64,000 nucleotides of DNA from Gymnopus androsaceus JB14 (GCA_009733575.1 ML769499.1:62001-126000), one strand, 5' to 3'. Counted from the first letter of the stretch, positions 25,001-37,440 are shown. Numbers and translations: made by a program. Notes: generated by a model not told the origin, from the letters alone.

Positions 25001-26743
25001 CACGAGCGTGTTTAGTCCTGTTCCGGTTTCTTCCGATGCAGGACTCCCCCTCAACGCTACATACCTCTCCCCCATCCAATTTATCATCGAATTCGAGAAA
25101 TCCAGTCGGTGGCCGGACGATTTGGGTGCGGTGCAAAAAGTGAAGTTGGCATTTTTGGAGAGGATTGCGAAGGGCTTGATGCAGGCCGAAGCGGGTGTTA
25201 CAGCGAGAGTAGTTGTTAATCCGTTGGCAGAAGACTACGCCGTCCAACTCGAAATCATCACTCCCGAGGGATGGGCGTTTTCAGGCCAAATATGGGTAGA
25301 GAGGGAGGGTACGTTGCTTGAGAGGATCGTGGATCATGGGAATACGGGTTTAGGCATGCCTCATGTCAACTCTCAAGCTAAGCAATCTCCTACCGCAAAT
25401 GCAAGCTCGAACGCGCGCCTCCTCGACTCATACACCCGAACATATATCCACGCTCCGGCACACCATCGGGCTATCGCCTCACTATCTCATCGCTTCCCGG
25501 CGTTTGCGGGGACTGTGAGGCTAGCCAAGAGGTGGTTTGGTGCGCATTGGGTGTTGAGTTCAGCTTTGGGCTCAGAAGACGGTTCAACAGGTGGCTTCGT
25601 ATCAGAGGAAGCCGTGGAACTGCTTTGTGCGTGGGTGTTTATTGTTGGTGGGAATACGAGCTCAAGTGGAGAGGGAAACGAGGAGGATAGCGATGAGGAA
25701 AATGTAAGGCGGGCAAGTATGTCGATTCCGGGAAGCAAAGAACGGGGCTTTGCCTGTCTTATTCGATTCCTCAAGGAGTGGAATTGGGAGGAGGAGGGAG
25801 GGGTTTATGTTCCCATTGCTTCTCTGGAAACCAACTCCGACTCAAAAAGGCAGAAAACCCGTACGACGGGGAGTACAGGTGCAGGCGTATGGAGGATTTC
25901 CACTCCAGTTGATTTGGAGGGTGTGTTGTGGACTAGACATGGTCCTGACGGCGTGGTTGCGAGGAGGGTGAGGGCGCTTGCGGAAGCGACGTGGAAGCAT
26001 TGGAGTGGGATGATATATGCGGAGGGGAGTTTGGGTGGTGATGTTTTGGTGAGTGTTGCATTTTGAAGAATGAATATCATTGTCTCCGCTTCCTTTATTA
26101 TCTATCTTCTATTATTCTCACTGACGTTCTATTCTACGTATCCCCAGCCAATGTTCACCCACCCCACCGACGACTACGATGTCCTGATCAGGCTCGATCC
26201 AAAGGTTTTGATGAGGTATCATCAGAATGTGGTGATGGACGAAAAGCAGTTGGCGTCGAGGCGAAACAACAGTAAAGACTCCGATCAACTCAGGCCTGGG
26301 TTTGATCCCGCTCGAGCGTTGTATAAAGATCTGCAGGTACGTCTTTCCGTCCTTGGCACCTATCGGTCCACTTACTTACACGTCTCTTCAGCGTATCTAC
26401 CAAGACACCTTCCGCATCTTCCATGATCCTTTCGGGGGAGACCAATTTGGTATTGTCTGGGATCCGTCATTGAAGAAGCCGAGACCGTTTAGAGTCTTGG
26501 GTGGGTTTTCTTCTATGCCTATGCCTAGTGAATTACTGGTACGTATTTTCGAGGTTTTGAACCTAGGTTTTTGGGATTAATTGTAAACGCGTTGTGTAGG
26601 AGGCTAACACTATCACGAAAAAAGGCAAAGGGAAAGATAAAGGAAAAGAGATGGTAGTACTAAACGAGCAGGGTATTCTGGGAGAGATTGAGCGGTTAGG
26701 GAGAGGGATCATCTTGGGGATTATTGTTCAAACGAGGGCTTAA
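22052..26743 (+). CDS. UTP22-like: Utp22/Nrap, small-subunit processome protein
   Basis: Utp22 (human Nrap/NOL6) works with Rrp7 in the UTP-C module during nucleolar 18S pre-rRNA processing and is built from inactive nucleotidyltransferase-like repeats. The start is MPSILQKRKRNGD (basic), followed by an acidic stretch and then STADLYRSNTFKLQIDALLP. The Nrap core includes PYPLPHPTPTTQWTVGFKKP, SWATGTGVMAKG, LGLPLNVGYAYTNDDPRLIK, LWGPKSSLRRFKDGRIQESV (about 24645-24710), TAFDGVVKAIRELSS, SHRFPAFAGTVRLAKRWFGA, the C-terminal RIYQDTFRIFHDPFGGDQFG and ILGIIVQTRA. One 723-codon frame (23895-26066) supports most of it. Short introns are present, and at least one frame change is needed near 22960. 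The length fits the family (over 1,100 residues). Confidence 0.85.
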
Positions 26744-27202
26744 GACTTGGATCTCAACTTGCGAGTTCTTGGTTGTTTATTTTTTCATGATGAAATGTGA
26801 TTGCTTCTTTGTGAAATGATGTGCCAAGCATGTGTAGAGAGGTTGGACATGTTGAGTGATTCTAACTAGTAACTAGTTTTAACTTGTTGCCTCAGCTGAG
26901 TGTGTGCTTGTCTAATTGTTTAGTGCTAACTTAGCCTTTCAGCAATGCTGATGCCTGTTAAATGCTTATTCTTGCACAGCAGGGTGGTCACCAAGTGCCA
27001 ACATAACATATCTTTTTCTGCATTGCAATGCTTAATGGTTTAAGGTCTTGGTTCTTGAAGGGACTTGTTCCTGTGGACAAGGTTATGGAGATGTTCAAGG
27101 ATGTGAGAAGTAGGTAAAGGACTGTTTGATTGATGATGAAGATGTTGAGGACAATGGACTTTGCAGGTTCTGTATCCCATAACTATTACAGCCATTACTG
27201 TA
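26744..27202. other. transition from gene block to transposon block
   Basis: After the UTP22 stop there is no recognisable gene. Base composition shifts visibly to AT-rich and CpG-poor sequence from about 26800 onward. The left terminus of the DDE transposon that begins near 27200 was not found. Confidence 0.5.
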
Positions 27203-27721
27203 ACTTTGGGGAATTTTGAAAATTTGAAAAAAAAAGTTTTGTGGCTGTACAATGAGCAATTGATGGAATGGAGCAGGTTTCATTGCTTTCCTTCATTCTG
27301 CTTTTACCTTGGAATAAAGAGGTCTTTTGTCTACAACATTCTTGCACAGTACCAAGAATTTGGATGGCCTAAACCAGCCTTGCACCAACAGGAACATCCT
27401 TTGCTCTTGAATGACACTAATATGATATTGGCAGTGATATGCGCTTCCTTTCCTCTCTTATTGATCTTTGTCCTTGCATGTATTTGGATGAAATTCAAGC
27501 TGAGCTGGAAAAGTCTTGCAGAATCTGTGTATCAATCACTACACTTGTTTGGGCCCTTCAAAAACTTGATATCTCTCAAAAGACCATTTCCATTTGTGCA
27601 CTTGAGCATAATTACTAATGAGCTCAATCAATTGCTCTATATGTTGTGTTTAGCTAGGTTGGCCCCGAGGCCAGATATGCTTGTATTCCTTGATGAGGCT
27701 GCACATAATTTGAAGACAACT
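27203..27721 (+). pseudogene. Tc1/IS630-type DDE transposase, 5' half (split by copia)
   Basis: Reading shows KKKVLWLYNEQLMEWS (helix-turn-helix start). In a shifted frame YLDEIQAELEKSCRICVSIT and LQKLDISQKTIS follow, then PDMLVFLDEAAHNLKTT, which carries the first catalytic Asp (FLDE). The frame stops at the copia insertion: CAACT at 27717-27721 is the left copy of the target duplication and the gene resumes at 38865. The family is the basidiomycete DDE_3-type transposase. It is decayed (frameshifts) and certainly inactive. Confidence 0.8.
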
Positions 27722-28218
27722 TGTTAGAACATGAACTCAAATTCTTCCATTTGTTCCTTTCTTAGCAATATTCTTTCTATATATGTACTTACCAACCACC
27801 CTGATTCCTATCTGCCATTTTATTACTAATACCGCCATCAGGCCATATATCAATTCTTAACTGCCAGTACCTCAGTCATTTACTCTTCATAACCATCTGA
27901 GGTATGTCTGCTTTAATTTATATTCTTTTGGTCAATTAACTAATATTCTACATAGACTTGTAATCAGTCTCTTGTTCTAACAGGTAGATATACAGTTCAT
28001 AATAGGGATGTTTTGGGGAGGCAAAGTTTGCTGCTCCAAAATTTGCCATAATGTACACCAAATTTGGCTGCACTCCATAGAGTTTGCACTATGTCATGCC
28101 ATACAAAATTTGCTGTAAAAATTTGCAAAATTTGCCAGCCCAAAACATCCCTAATACATAGTTGTTTACTCTTCATAACCATCTGAGACTCAAGACTAAT
28201 CAGTCTCTTGTTCTAACA
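27722..28218 (+). repeat. copia 5' LTR (with internal MITE)
   Basis: It matches the 3' LTR throughout except for a 149-bp insertion plus 3-bp target duplication. Its end contains an internal duplication: ACCATCTGAG and TCTTGTTCTAACA both occur twice, and this is shared with the other LTR. Without the MITE the LTR is about 345 bp. A match to a tRNA primer site immediately downstream (GGTTACCAAACTC) was not convincing. Confidence 0.9.
28004..28152. mobile_element. 149-bp MITE inside the copia 5' LTR
   Basis: The ends AGGGATGTTTTGGG and CCCAAAACATCCCT are inverted. AAT flanks both sides (28001-28003 and 28153-28155), and the 3' LTR shows the unoccupied site (TTCATGATACATAG). The interior is rich in AAATTTGC/GCAAATTT motifs and could fold back. 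A 3-bp duplication suggests a PIF/Harbinger-type mobiliser (inference). Confidence 0.85.
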
Positions 28219-28311
28219 GGTTACCAAACTCAAGACCTATGGTTACAAAAACTACCATACAACTCACAATACTGCAATACTCTTTTATGAGAACACCTGT
28301 GCATACTTGAC

Positions 28312-29700
28312 ATGTTGAATTCTGGAGGAAATATGCTTCCCTTCATAATCAACAAGGAGCTTAAACTCTGTGGACATGAAAACTACAAAAGTTGGAAGCA
28401 ACAGATGTTGATCCAAGAAAAGCCTAGAGGGCTTAATATCTACTGGGAAGGAAGGGCCGTTGTCATTACCCACACTACTATCACAACCACACCTACTAGT
28501 AGTACTCCTACCACCACCAAAAAATCTGCAATAAATGATCTTAATCCTTCCACTCTTGAATTTGAGCTCTGTGAATCTGTTGCACTTTCCTCAATCCTTG
28601 GCAACATTATAGATATTGATGGTGCCAGAATCAAAGAAGAATGGTCATCAAACAAGGTCTGGAAATACCTTGAGATGAGGACAATTGCCAAGAGAGAGCT
28701 TCCCAATGCAAGATTCATTAATGGAACCAAAGTTGCTGGAGAAGGAGGCTATATTGAAAAACTCCAAGGCCTCCAAAAAAAAGGCTCAAGATGCAGGTTT
28801 GACAATTGATAATGCCCACTTCATAGTCATACTACTTGACTCATTCCCTGAAAGCTGGGATGTCATTACAACTCCTCTACACAAAGAAAAAGAACTTGAA
28901 ACCATTATCACTGACCTTACAATCCATGGCAAACAACTAATCAGCCAGGGAAAGTTGGATGGGAAACCAGAGTCAATTGTCCCAAAGGGGGATTCTGTCC
29001 AAGCCCTTCATGCAACAATTGCAGCACTCCAAGCTGATACATCATTGTCGAAGGTAAATGGACCTAGGCCTAGATTCTCAAATGACATCTGCTCCAATAC
29101 AACATGTCCTCAACCAAGGGGCCATACTATCCAAAAATGCTGGAGCTTAGGCGGAGGGATCCAACGTCAATATCCAGCATGGTGGAAGGGAAAACAAGAC
29201 ATACCATTACCTCCAGGAGCCTTACCCCCTTCTGCACACCTTGCTTGGATGACAAACCAGGGTGGAGTCATCCCAGGAAGACACTATGCGTTGATGGCCA
29301 AGGCAGATCCAATTAACCTTGAAGCTATTATACATACCAACAAACCTTCTATTGACCAAATCACAATGATTACCACAAAAGTCCCTGACACAATGTCATC
29401 AGTATCATTCACTGACTCTGGAGCTACCACACACTTTTTCAAAAGTTGTAGCATCTTCACCAATTACAAGGAAGTATCAAACACCATGGGTCTCTCAGCT
29501 AAAGAAGGTACTGGATTCCATATTGCTGGATCTGGGAATGTGTCAATTAGAGTCATCCATAATGGAGAGCAAAATACACTAACCTTCCGAGATGCTCTAC
29601 ACACACACCAGACATCAGTGCAAACCTCATATCCATCAGCCAACTTGATAGGCTAGGATGGACAATAATCTTTGGTAGTGGAAAGGTCAAATTCTGCGAC
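28312..29700 (+). pseudogene. copia gag-protease region
   Basis: The ATG at 28312 opens gag (LPFIINKELKLCGHENYKSW). A run of A residues at about 28775 shifts the frame, and the reading continues with DNAHFIVILLDSFPESWDVI (UBN2-type gag). A zinc-knuckle variant, CSNTTCPQPRGHTIQKC, lies at about 29091-29141. The protease motif FTDSGATTHFF has its catalytic Asp at 29414-29416. Near 29610 another shift gives ANLISISQLDRLGWTI and ends at FCD, where the solo LTR is inserted. Confidence 0.85.
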
Positions 29701-30396
29701 TGTTATATCCATGCTATCATCACTGCTCATTTCCAACACTTGCCGCTGATTTCCAATCACTTGTCATTGATTAATCAACCTTTCAATGTATCAACATATT
29801 GACTACTGTTTCATCCATGCAATTATCACTGCTCATTGCCGACGTCCGACACTTGCCACCAATTTCTGATCAATCAACATATCAATCTGATAGCTGCCCT
29901 TTACCTTTGGATACATTCCTATCATGTTTGGACAAACTTTCCAATACTTATTGTTTTATTCCTCTTATATTCTTTTGTCTTTCTTACTGACTTACTTTAT
30001 TGTTATACTTACTGAATACACTCCCAGATATATATTACTTATTGTTCTTTACATTTATCCATTTATCTGAACTCACTAGTATTTAAGTAGTATACCATGT
30101 ATTGTAACTTTAGTTTGAAAATCAACTTAGTCTAGCTGATCTTCTCTAGTCTTATTGCCAACATCTCCACTGATCAATCGATTGACATTGTGATTGACTT
30201 GCGGCTGTGAGTTTGCTCTGCTCTGCCCTTCTTCCACTCCTTCCCTCTGGGACACATTACAGTGTGTTAAGGGTGTTGCTAATAGCTTCACCAAGTCCTA
30301 TTACTTCAAAGGTCCAACCTGGATCATTGATCGATTCCCATGATCCATTTGTGATCAATTTCCTGCCACTTTGATCTGGGCTGCATGGGCTTAACA
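29701..30396 (+). mobile_element. solo LTR inserted in copia pol
   Basis: A 696-bp noncoding block starts TGTTATATCC and ends GGCTTAACA. It is flanked by GCGAC (29696-29700) and GTGAC (30397-30401), a 5-bp duplication with one C-to-T change at a CpG. Deleting the block with one target copy rejoins pol in frame as FCD-PNGNQAFEGVENGGLYL. Orientation is inferred from the TATA-like stretch and the CT-rich right part. The parent family is different from the host copia LTR. Confidence 0.85.
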
Positions 30397-32280
30397 GTGA
30401 CCCAAATGGAAATCAGGCATTTGAAGGGGTAGAGAATGGAGGTCTATACCTGATCTTTGGGTCCTTCATCTCAAACATTCCACCTGCTCTTGTTGCCCAT
30501 TCACTATGTGGTCCTGTCCCAATGTCTATAATGCACCAAATATTCAACCACGTGTATGAATGCATCCTGGATGCATTGATGAATAAAGATGTTAGTGGAA
30601 TCAAAGTCATACCAAATGAAACACCAGGACATTGCAAGGACTGTATTCTTGCTAAAATCAAATGACAACCATTTGAGGAAGAGACAGTTGTAGGCAGACA
30701 AACAAATGCGGACCTATGGGGTCCCGTGTGTGTCTGTTCAGTTGGAAATGCCATATATGCCATGTTATTCAATGATTTTGTCACCGCCTGCAAGAAATCA
30801 TACTTCCTTGAAGACCAAAAGCCACCACAGTACTCGAAGTATTGAAACTCTATAAGGCTGTCATGGAAGCAATCACTGAAATGCAACTGGTATTTTTCAG
30901 AACAGATAATGCACCTGAATTTTGGAGCAACCTCATTCCAAACATGGTTCAAATCTGAAGGTATCATCCATATCCCAGGTCCACCATACTCCTCTGCATC
31001 CAATGGTACTGCTGAACATGGCATAGGCCATAAAACAGCAATTGTCTGAGCCATGTTACTAGATTCAGGCCTCTTCGCAAAGTGGTGGGCTGAAGCTTGG
31101 GCAGCATTGGATGTTTTGGATAATCTTCTACCTTTGTCACATAAACCTAGTCTTATCCCTGAAGTAATCTTCACTGGAAGAAAACAAGATGCTGGACATC
31201 TTTAAGTATGGGACTGTCAAGCCTATGTACACATTCCTAAAGAGTGGGAAAAAGACAAAGTGGATCCGCGCGGTCTAAAAGGAAGAATGATTGGTTACAA
31301 TCTAGAAAGCCATGGAACTTACCAAATCCTTATCCCTGAAACCGCTGAGATTATCCATTCCTGAGACATTGTATTCAAAGAAGGAACTGGACATTGCACC
31401 CTTACTGCTGAGGGGGAATAATTTATGGATAGCAAATCAGATGATAAGGAATATGACTTCCTCAATGGGAAACCTCCAGCTAGCTCAGATATACCGGAAA
31501 ATCTAGTTCCAAATCTGGTACATGACCCTACACCTCCTACTGCCAAAAAGACTTGGACTCAAAAGGACTATGGACTCCCTACTCAAAGATCAGCCAGAGT
31601 CATAGCCCAAGAGGCCAAGAAAGCCCCACCTGTCAAAACAGGAACACACAATACCCCTGACAATGAATCAGATATGTCAGAAATGACAGAAACTGAGGAA
31701 ACCAAGATCACAGCTGCATTGTTAGCACCTATTTCCTTCATTGCCAATCCTGAAAGCAGATTCATTCCAAAGTTGTATGAGGAGGCCATGGAACAGCTGA
31801 GAAAACACCTCTTGATACCAGCAATGGAGAAAGAGATGCTGAAGTGGGTTGCAAGAGGTGTTGTTAATCAAGTTCCAAAAACAAAGGATATGAAACCCAT
31901 CAAGGTGATGTGGGTTTTTGACCTGAAAGATGACACAAATGACATTCTAATTAAATGGCAAGCCCAATGTGTGGTAAAGGGATATACCCAGATTGAAGGA
32001 ATCCACTACTGGATTACTAGAGCACAGGTTGCAAGATATGAATCCATCCACATGCTAATTGCTATCATTGCCTCCCTTGATCTATCCATGTTTGTCTTTG
32101 ATTTCACCGGAGCCTACCTTAATGCAGAACCACAAGGCAACAATTATCTCAAAATCCCAAAGGGGTTTGAAAACCGGTTTTCCATCAATAACACCGAAAC
32201 TGTCCTACACATGCTTTACAATGTGTACAGAACCATGGATAGAGGCGCAAATTTGTTTATCAAGCTGGATGTCACTTTCA
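30397..32280 (+). pseudogene. copia integrase and 5' half of reverse transcriptase
   Basis: Integrase core segments are NADLWGPVCV (first Asp), VFFRTDNAPEFWS (second Asp) and GPPYSSASNGTAEHGIG (catalytic Glu). GLKGRMIGYNLESHGTYQIL follows. TGA codons at 31047-31049 and 31362-31364 replace expected arginines. The RVT_2 half then reads from an open frame (31425 on) with NPESRFIPKLYEEAM, QAQCVVKGYTQIEGIHYW and LDLSMFVFDFTGAYLNAEPQ, up to FIKLDVTFT, where the CACTA-like element interrupts at 32281. Confidence 0.88.
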
Positions 32281-32679
32281 CACTGGGGGCAAGGCCCAAG
32301 GCAATCAAATTTGATCCTCTTACACAGCTTACCCAGAGATTCTGCGGGGACTCACTCCAAATTCACAATTGTATTACAATCAACTCACAGCCATATCTAT
32401 AGATAATCTAAGTTAAAGAAGCGAGCATGGGTGACAATATGGTCACCCGGCACCTGTAATGTATGGTATAGGGTCTGAAGTCCTTTGATAATCTGGCATC
32501 AAACAGTAGGCAAGCACTGAAAAAGAATTTTATTTTTTCTTTGTGACCCCATTGTAAAATGCATCATTGCATGCAAAGGGCATACGGCATCCAAATGGCA
32601 GACCCTATGTTATCTTTCCTAGTTAGGAAAGACCCTACGTGAGATTTTGATAGGTGCACTCAGCACTTCCACCCACAAA

Positions 32680-35600
32680 TAGTGTAGGGCTCGGGTTGGG
32701 TTCAGGACCCCCAAACTTGCCCCGTCCTGACCCTAACAAAAAACCCAAGGCCGACTGACTTAGGACTGGGTATCCCGAGCCATTGGGTTCCAGGTCGGGT
32801 TAGTCTTCTTGGTACTGGTTAATTGTAGTATCTACATGTCATTCGAGTAACATAATTTATCTAAATACTATCATTGTCATCATCTACAAAGTCATTGTTA
32901 TTTTCAAGAGGTGGTCCATCTTCAAGAAACTCTACAAGCTCCTCATTCATGACAAAATCCTCACAAGACCAGTCACCAAAGCACATCAAAGCCTGTATTG
33001 TGAATGCTTGGAGACGGTAACGTAGGTGAGAAATAAGGATGCAATCATGAGAGAAACTACGTTCAACAGAAACCGCAGATGCTACAAAGGCAAAATTATT
33101 AGTTAGCTGTGAATAGAACAAGAGAGAGCCACATACCTGGAATACAGCAGATTGAGACCACCAACTTAGCCAGATTGGGATAAACTTTCCAGTTCATGAT
33201 CCACCATTGAAGTGGATTGTCAGTAAGTACACAGCTGTCAGCGAGGTAACAATCCAGCTCGTCAACATTACTGACAGGTGCTGCAGCCTGGGATTGTTTT
33301 GCCATGAGGGAGACAAACAAGTTAGAGGAGGGAGTACGTGTATCCTATTTGTACAAAAGAATGTCAGTCAATATGATGGCTCAGAAGGTAGAAACATACA
33401 GTGGCTTGGGCAGTTGTGCTTTCCAAAGCTGTTGAAGGTTTATAGCGAGTGGTCCAGGCCTTATGGGTTACATCAACGGCATTGTTGATCAATGATTCTT
33501 GCCAGTGGACAGTCTTGAAGTAAGCCAATTTATACAAAGGGTGAAGAACTAGATGGGTTTGATTTTTTGAGGAAATATTTGGGATAGATAACAGGCAGAA
33601 GACATACCCATAGTGATGCGATATATGTCTGAGTCATCAGTGAGTGCATAATACTTGTTGAGTGTTTTTTTACCAATCGAAAGTGCATGACGAAGAGGAG
33701 CGCAAAGCTCATGATTGTCCACAATTCCGGAGGCAAACACTTCATTGATAGTGTCCATAGCTGGAATTACAGACGAGATGTTTGGTGAATTTGAGGAAAA
33801 AAAAGTAGTTGCATCCTTGAGTATCTAATGAGATAATGAGCAATAATAAATATTGGAATCGATAATAGTGCACCTTTAAAGCTTTTACCAGGTCTCCAAT
33901 TGCTTCCCATTCCTCCGAAGATAGAGCATAGTCTGCAAATCCATTTGATGCACAATCCAAAAAGTCCACAACAGCTGATTTCATTTTGATGAAGGCTGAG
34001 AGCATGTTGTAAGTGGAGTTCCAATGGGTTGCAACATCACGAGGAAGGACATGGTTCTTGAATTCAGTGTTGGCCACTGTTTCGTGCCATCGTGGGAGGA
34101 GTAGAGTTGGCAAGTTGATAATCTTCTGTCATCTCATTCAAGACCTCAACAAAACCCTCCAAACCATCCATTCCCTGGTCTCCATTTTCTTCTAGATCCC
34201 TCAGTTTGGCTCGGAGCTCTTCCAATCCAAGATTGTTGTTACCTCCAGCAAGCTCAGCAGCCTTGAAATCAGTGGTGGATTGTGAGACATCAGACTTCGG
34301 TTTCTTGGGCTCAAAAGGATGAAGGACACCTTTAGCCGTTAAGTTCACGGTGTGAGCAAAGCAGCGGACTTGGGTGTTGGTTCCAGCAAATTTGGGAAGG
34401 AATTTGGGAAGCTCCTTGAACATTGCTGTATTCACAGATGCATTGTCGCAGGTAATTGAGATAACCTATGGTATGTTAACAGACATTTGTTCAATAGTAT
34501 TATAACTAACCTTGTCCTTGATTCTGTAGTTCTTTAGGACCTTTGCCAGTGCTTCTGCCATGTTTTCACCTGAATGCAAACATGGTAACTCAATAAAATC
34601 TAACAGGTGCATAACAAGCTCCTCTTTTCCATCTTTTCCCTTTCATGTCCTTGTAGTCATAATGCTCATCCATGCACAATGGTTAGGCAATGTCCAGCAA
34701 TCAATAGCAATTGGAATTTCACCTTCCTGGGCCTAAAACTATTAGTGAGTATGATTTTATCATTGATTCAGCATGATACTGACCTGTAACTCAGATGCTA
34801 GCTTTTCTTTTGTATAATTATATAGCTTCTTTACGTCTTGCGAAACTGTTTCTTGGCTTGGAATGTAACATTTCAGCCTTCCCTCCTTTTGTAACCAGCG
34901 GTAACAGCAATCTTGAACAATGCGGAAAGGTCGCACTGACTCTGAAACCCATCTCGCTGTGACAACACTGAACATAAATCAGAATCACATCTAGCAGAAG
35001 GTAAATAAAGGTATGCACCGTATAGATTTCTTTGCAGGTGGCTGTGTTGAAAAAGACTCGGCCCATCCCTTGACAGTACAAAGAGCAGCGGTAAGTTTAC
35101 TTTGACTTTTCTTTCTGAATTTTTTAAGAGCATCCCTAGCTTTATCGATACTTTTTGATTGTTGAACTGCACTGACTGCCTCGTCACCCCAACAGGACTT
35201 AGCATGTCAAATGAGCATGCCTACCAGAGTAAGTGAGCTGTTTGGAATTGATTGAATGGATACTGACCAGTGGATGCTTTGTCCGAAGTTTTCAGGCCTT
35301 GCTTGATGGGCACCCGGCATGTGCTACAATGAAAGACCAAGTACTCAGCCGTACCATCATTGGCAAATTCAACATCGGGATCGATGTTGAAGAATGCATA
35401 AATTGGTGACTTTCACTTTTTTGCTTGGGCTCCTATCATTACTCATGAGAATATTCATACAGATGAAAGTAAATACTCACTGAGCTTCTCAATGATATCA
35501 TCCTTCAAGGGTGAATCAGTATTTTCATTGTCGGATATCTCAATGATTGACTGATCAACATCTGATGATGCCCTTGTGGGAGCTTGTGAGGAAGCTTCAT

Positions 35601-36007
35601 TAGGAGAGGTAGCACCATCATCCTTGTCATTATCTATCATTGAAATCAGGGTGTGTTTTATATGCAAAAAGCTGACTGACCGCTGTTGACATGCCATTGT
35701 AGAGCATTTGTGATGGTCTTTTTGACCTTTTGAATGGGATTGGACTTTGCTGATGCACGGCGCTTCATGATGGTAGTTTAGAAAGTAGTATTTTTTGATC
35801 TTATATAGGCTGATCAGTACTGTACAGTATTTATAATACGGAAGCAAATTTGATTTTGGGGGGAGTGGACAGGTAGGTGGCTTGAGCACGCAGGCACTTG
35901 GGATAGTTGGGCAGGTACTGGGTTGGGAAAATGCTGCCCGTCCCAAACCCGGTTTAGGTGCCCGACCCGAAACCCAGCTTGACCCAGCCAACCCAAGCCC
36001 TACACTA
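32680..36007 (-). mobile_element. hAT transposon 1
   Basis: The terminal inverted repeat is TAGTGTAGGGCTCGGGTTGG at the left and the complement of CCCAACCCAAGCCCTACACTA at the right. The 8-bp duplication CCCACAAA (32672-32679 and 36008-36015) is perfect. Subterminal regions on both sides are rich in GGGTTGGG/CCCGACCC motifs. It carries one transposase gene on the minus strand. It is the innermost level of the nest and looks the best preserved. Confidence 0.93.
32861..35768 (-). CDS. hAT family transposase
   Basis: From the ATG at 35768 (MKRRASAKSNPIQKVKKTIT) the split gene gives a BED-like Cys segment (FHCSTCRVPIKQGLKTSDKA). It continues with ESVRPFRIVQDCCYRWLQKE, PIAIDCWTLPNHCAW, VISITCDNASVNTAMFKELP, VRCFAHTVNLTAKGVL, HWNSTYNMLSAFIKMKSAV and DNPLQWWIMNWKVYPNLAKL. 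The hAT dimerisation tail ASAVSVERSFSHDCILISHL…RLQAFTIQALMCFGDW ends at the stop near 32861. Catalytic Asp and the RW-type segment are visible. Several introns are required, and I did not resolve every junction, so an intact frame is possible but not shown. Confidence 0.8.
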
Positions 36008-36015
36008 CCCACAAA

Positions 36016-37440
36016 TTGAGAACACATTGACATTTATTTTGTTCTTGTGGCCTTGGGCTCTGCCAAGGATTGCACTAACACTCAGTTCAAGTGTCTGATG
36101 CTCTCCTCAGCCCTCTATACCTTTTATCAACAATGATTGTTCCTGTTTAATACATATTATTAGCAGCCATTGGGGACTTTAGTCCAGAAGATTGCAATAC
36201 CTTCCACTCCGTACAATGATCCAGTGTCCCTACACAGGCAACTAATGAAATATCATCCAATAATCATTCATTTTCATTCAGTCTCTCTTCTCATACTCAT
36301 CCATTGCAATCAATACCACAAAAACGATCTCATGATTCTAATGATGCAACAATAGTTTCTCTCAACAACAGATCCATTGATTTTTCAGCAGTGGAGAGAC
36401 AACAAGGGAAACTTGAAGTCAATACATTGTAGAATGTGACAAATGGATTGACCGTGTTGGATCCAAGGGAACTCACTTCATTCAACATTGCAATGGCTTG
36501 GCATGCAAGTAACCCTGAGCATCATACAAAGAAAGTGTGGAAAGATTCTATTACCTTGCCATTGTTACCATTATCCTTGAAAAAAACCAACACACAGACA
36601 TCTTCCTTTTTCTTGACTCCTCAATCAAATTCTCATGTATTTAACATGTTGTATGTATTGTATGCATTTTCCTCTCCTGCAAGTCCTTTTGCATTTCAAG
36701 GACCATTCACTCCTTCGCCAAATATCTTATTTAATCAGCATTTCTGTTTTGCTTCATTGCCAAATATATTGTATGGAAGTCAAGTGTGGCCGCACCAAGA
36801 CCATCATTACCACATGTCTATCTGGTCAGAACAGTGTCAACTTTCAGTACTCTGCTGTCGCAAAGTGGGCTAAGTTGATGCCTTCAACCAATGTGCCAGT
36901 GCATTGCCCATTGTGCTCATCCACTGCCAGCAAACCAGTTACGATCTGGAAGTATAATGTTCAACAACATTTTCAACAGTTTCATGGACCAGATGCACTC
37001 CAACAGCTTGCTGAAGGCTCTCCAGACTATGTCTGGGCCTTTCAAATTACTGTAGCAGAACTTTTCATTCGAACATACCTTCTTACCTCTTCTTACCTTA
37101 TCACAGAATGATAGTTATATTTGGACAAAAACATTGATAGCTTACGCAAATCTTAACAGACCCATATGAACATTTGATACAACAATTATATACACTGTAA
37201 AGGTCTACCATAGTCACAATCTACCTTAGCAATAGACCCCTTGCCCTCTACAACATGAGCAAATATTATTAAGCGTCTGAACTGGCATTGCGGCATTTTT
37301 ATGGGTTTTGATAGGTCACATTTGGAGCATTCTGTCTGCTGTTCTGCTGCCAAATGTCCCTTGATTGCATGTAGATGCCCTGCAGAAGCCCTGCAGTAAT
37401 CCATGTAAGGGAATCAAAATTTGATTGCCTTGACTTTGCC
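36016..37440 (+). other. right arm of the CACTA-like element, unidentified ORF remnants
   Basis: Open frames at 36436-36873 (MTNGLTVLDPRELTSFNIAM…) and 36635-37111 carry a Cys/His segment. It reads VPVHCPLCSSTASKPVTIWK followed by YNVQQHFQQFH, and resembles a C2H2-like finger ahead of a transposase. No DDE core is seen. I cannot assign the product; a truncated transposase N-terminus or an accessory protein are both possible. Confidence 0.4.

Noticed and set aside
30413..31174. 253-codon open frame on the minus strand
   Set aside because: It is antisense to the copia integrase, whose plus-strand motifs (NADLWGP, TDNAPEF, SNGTAEH) are clear; the minus frame has no motif.
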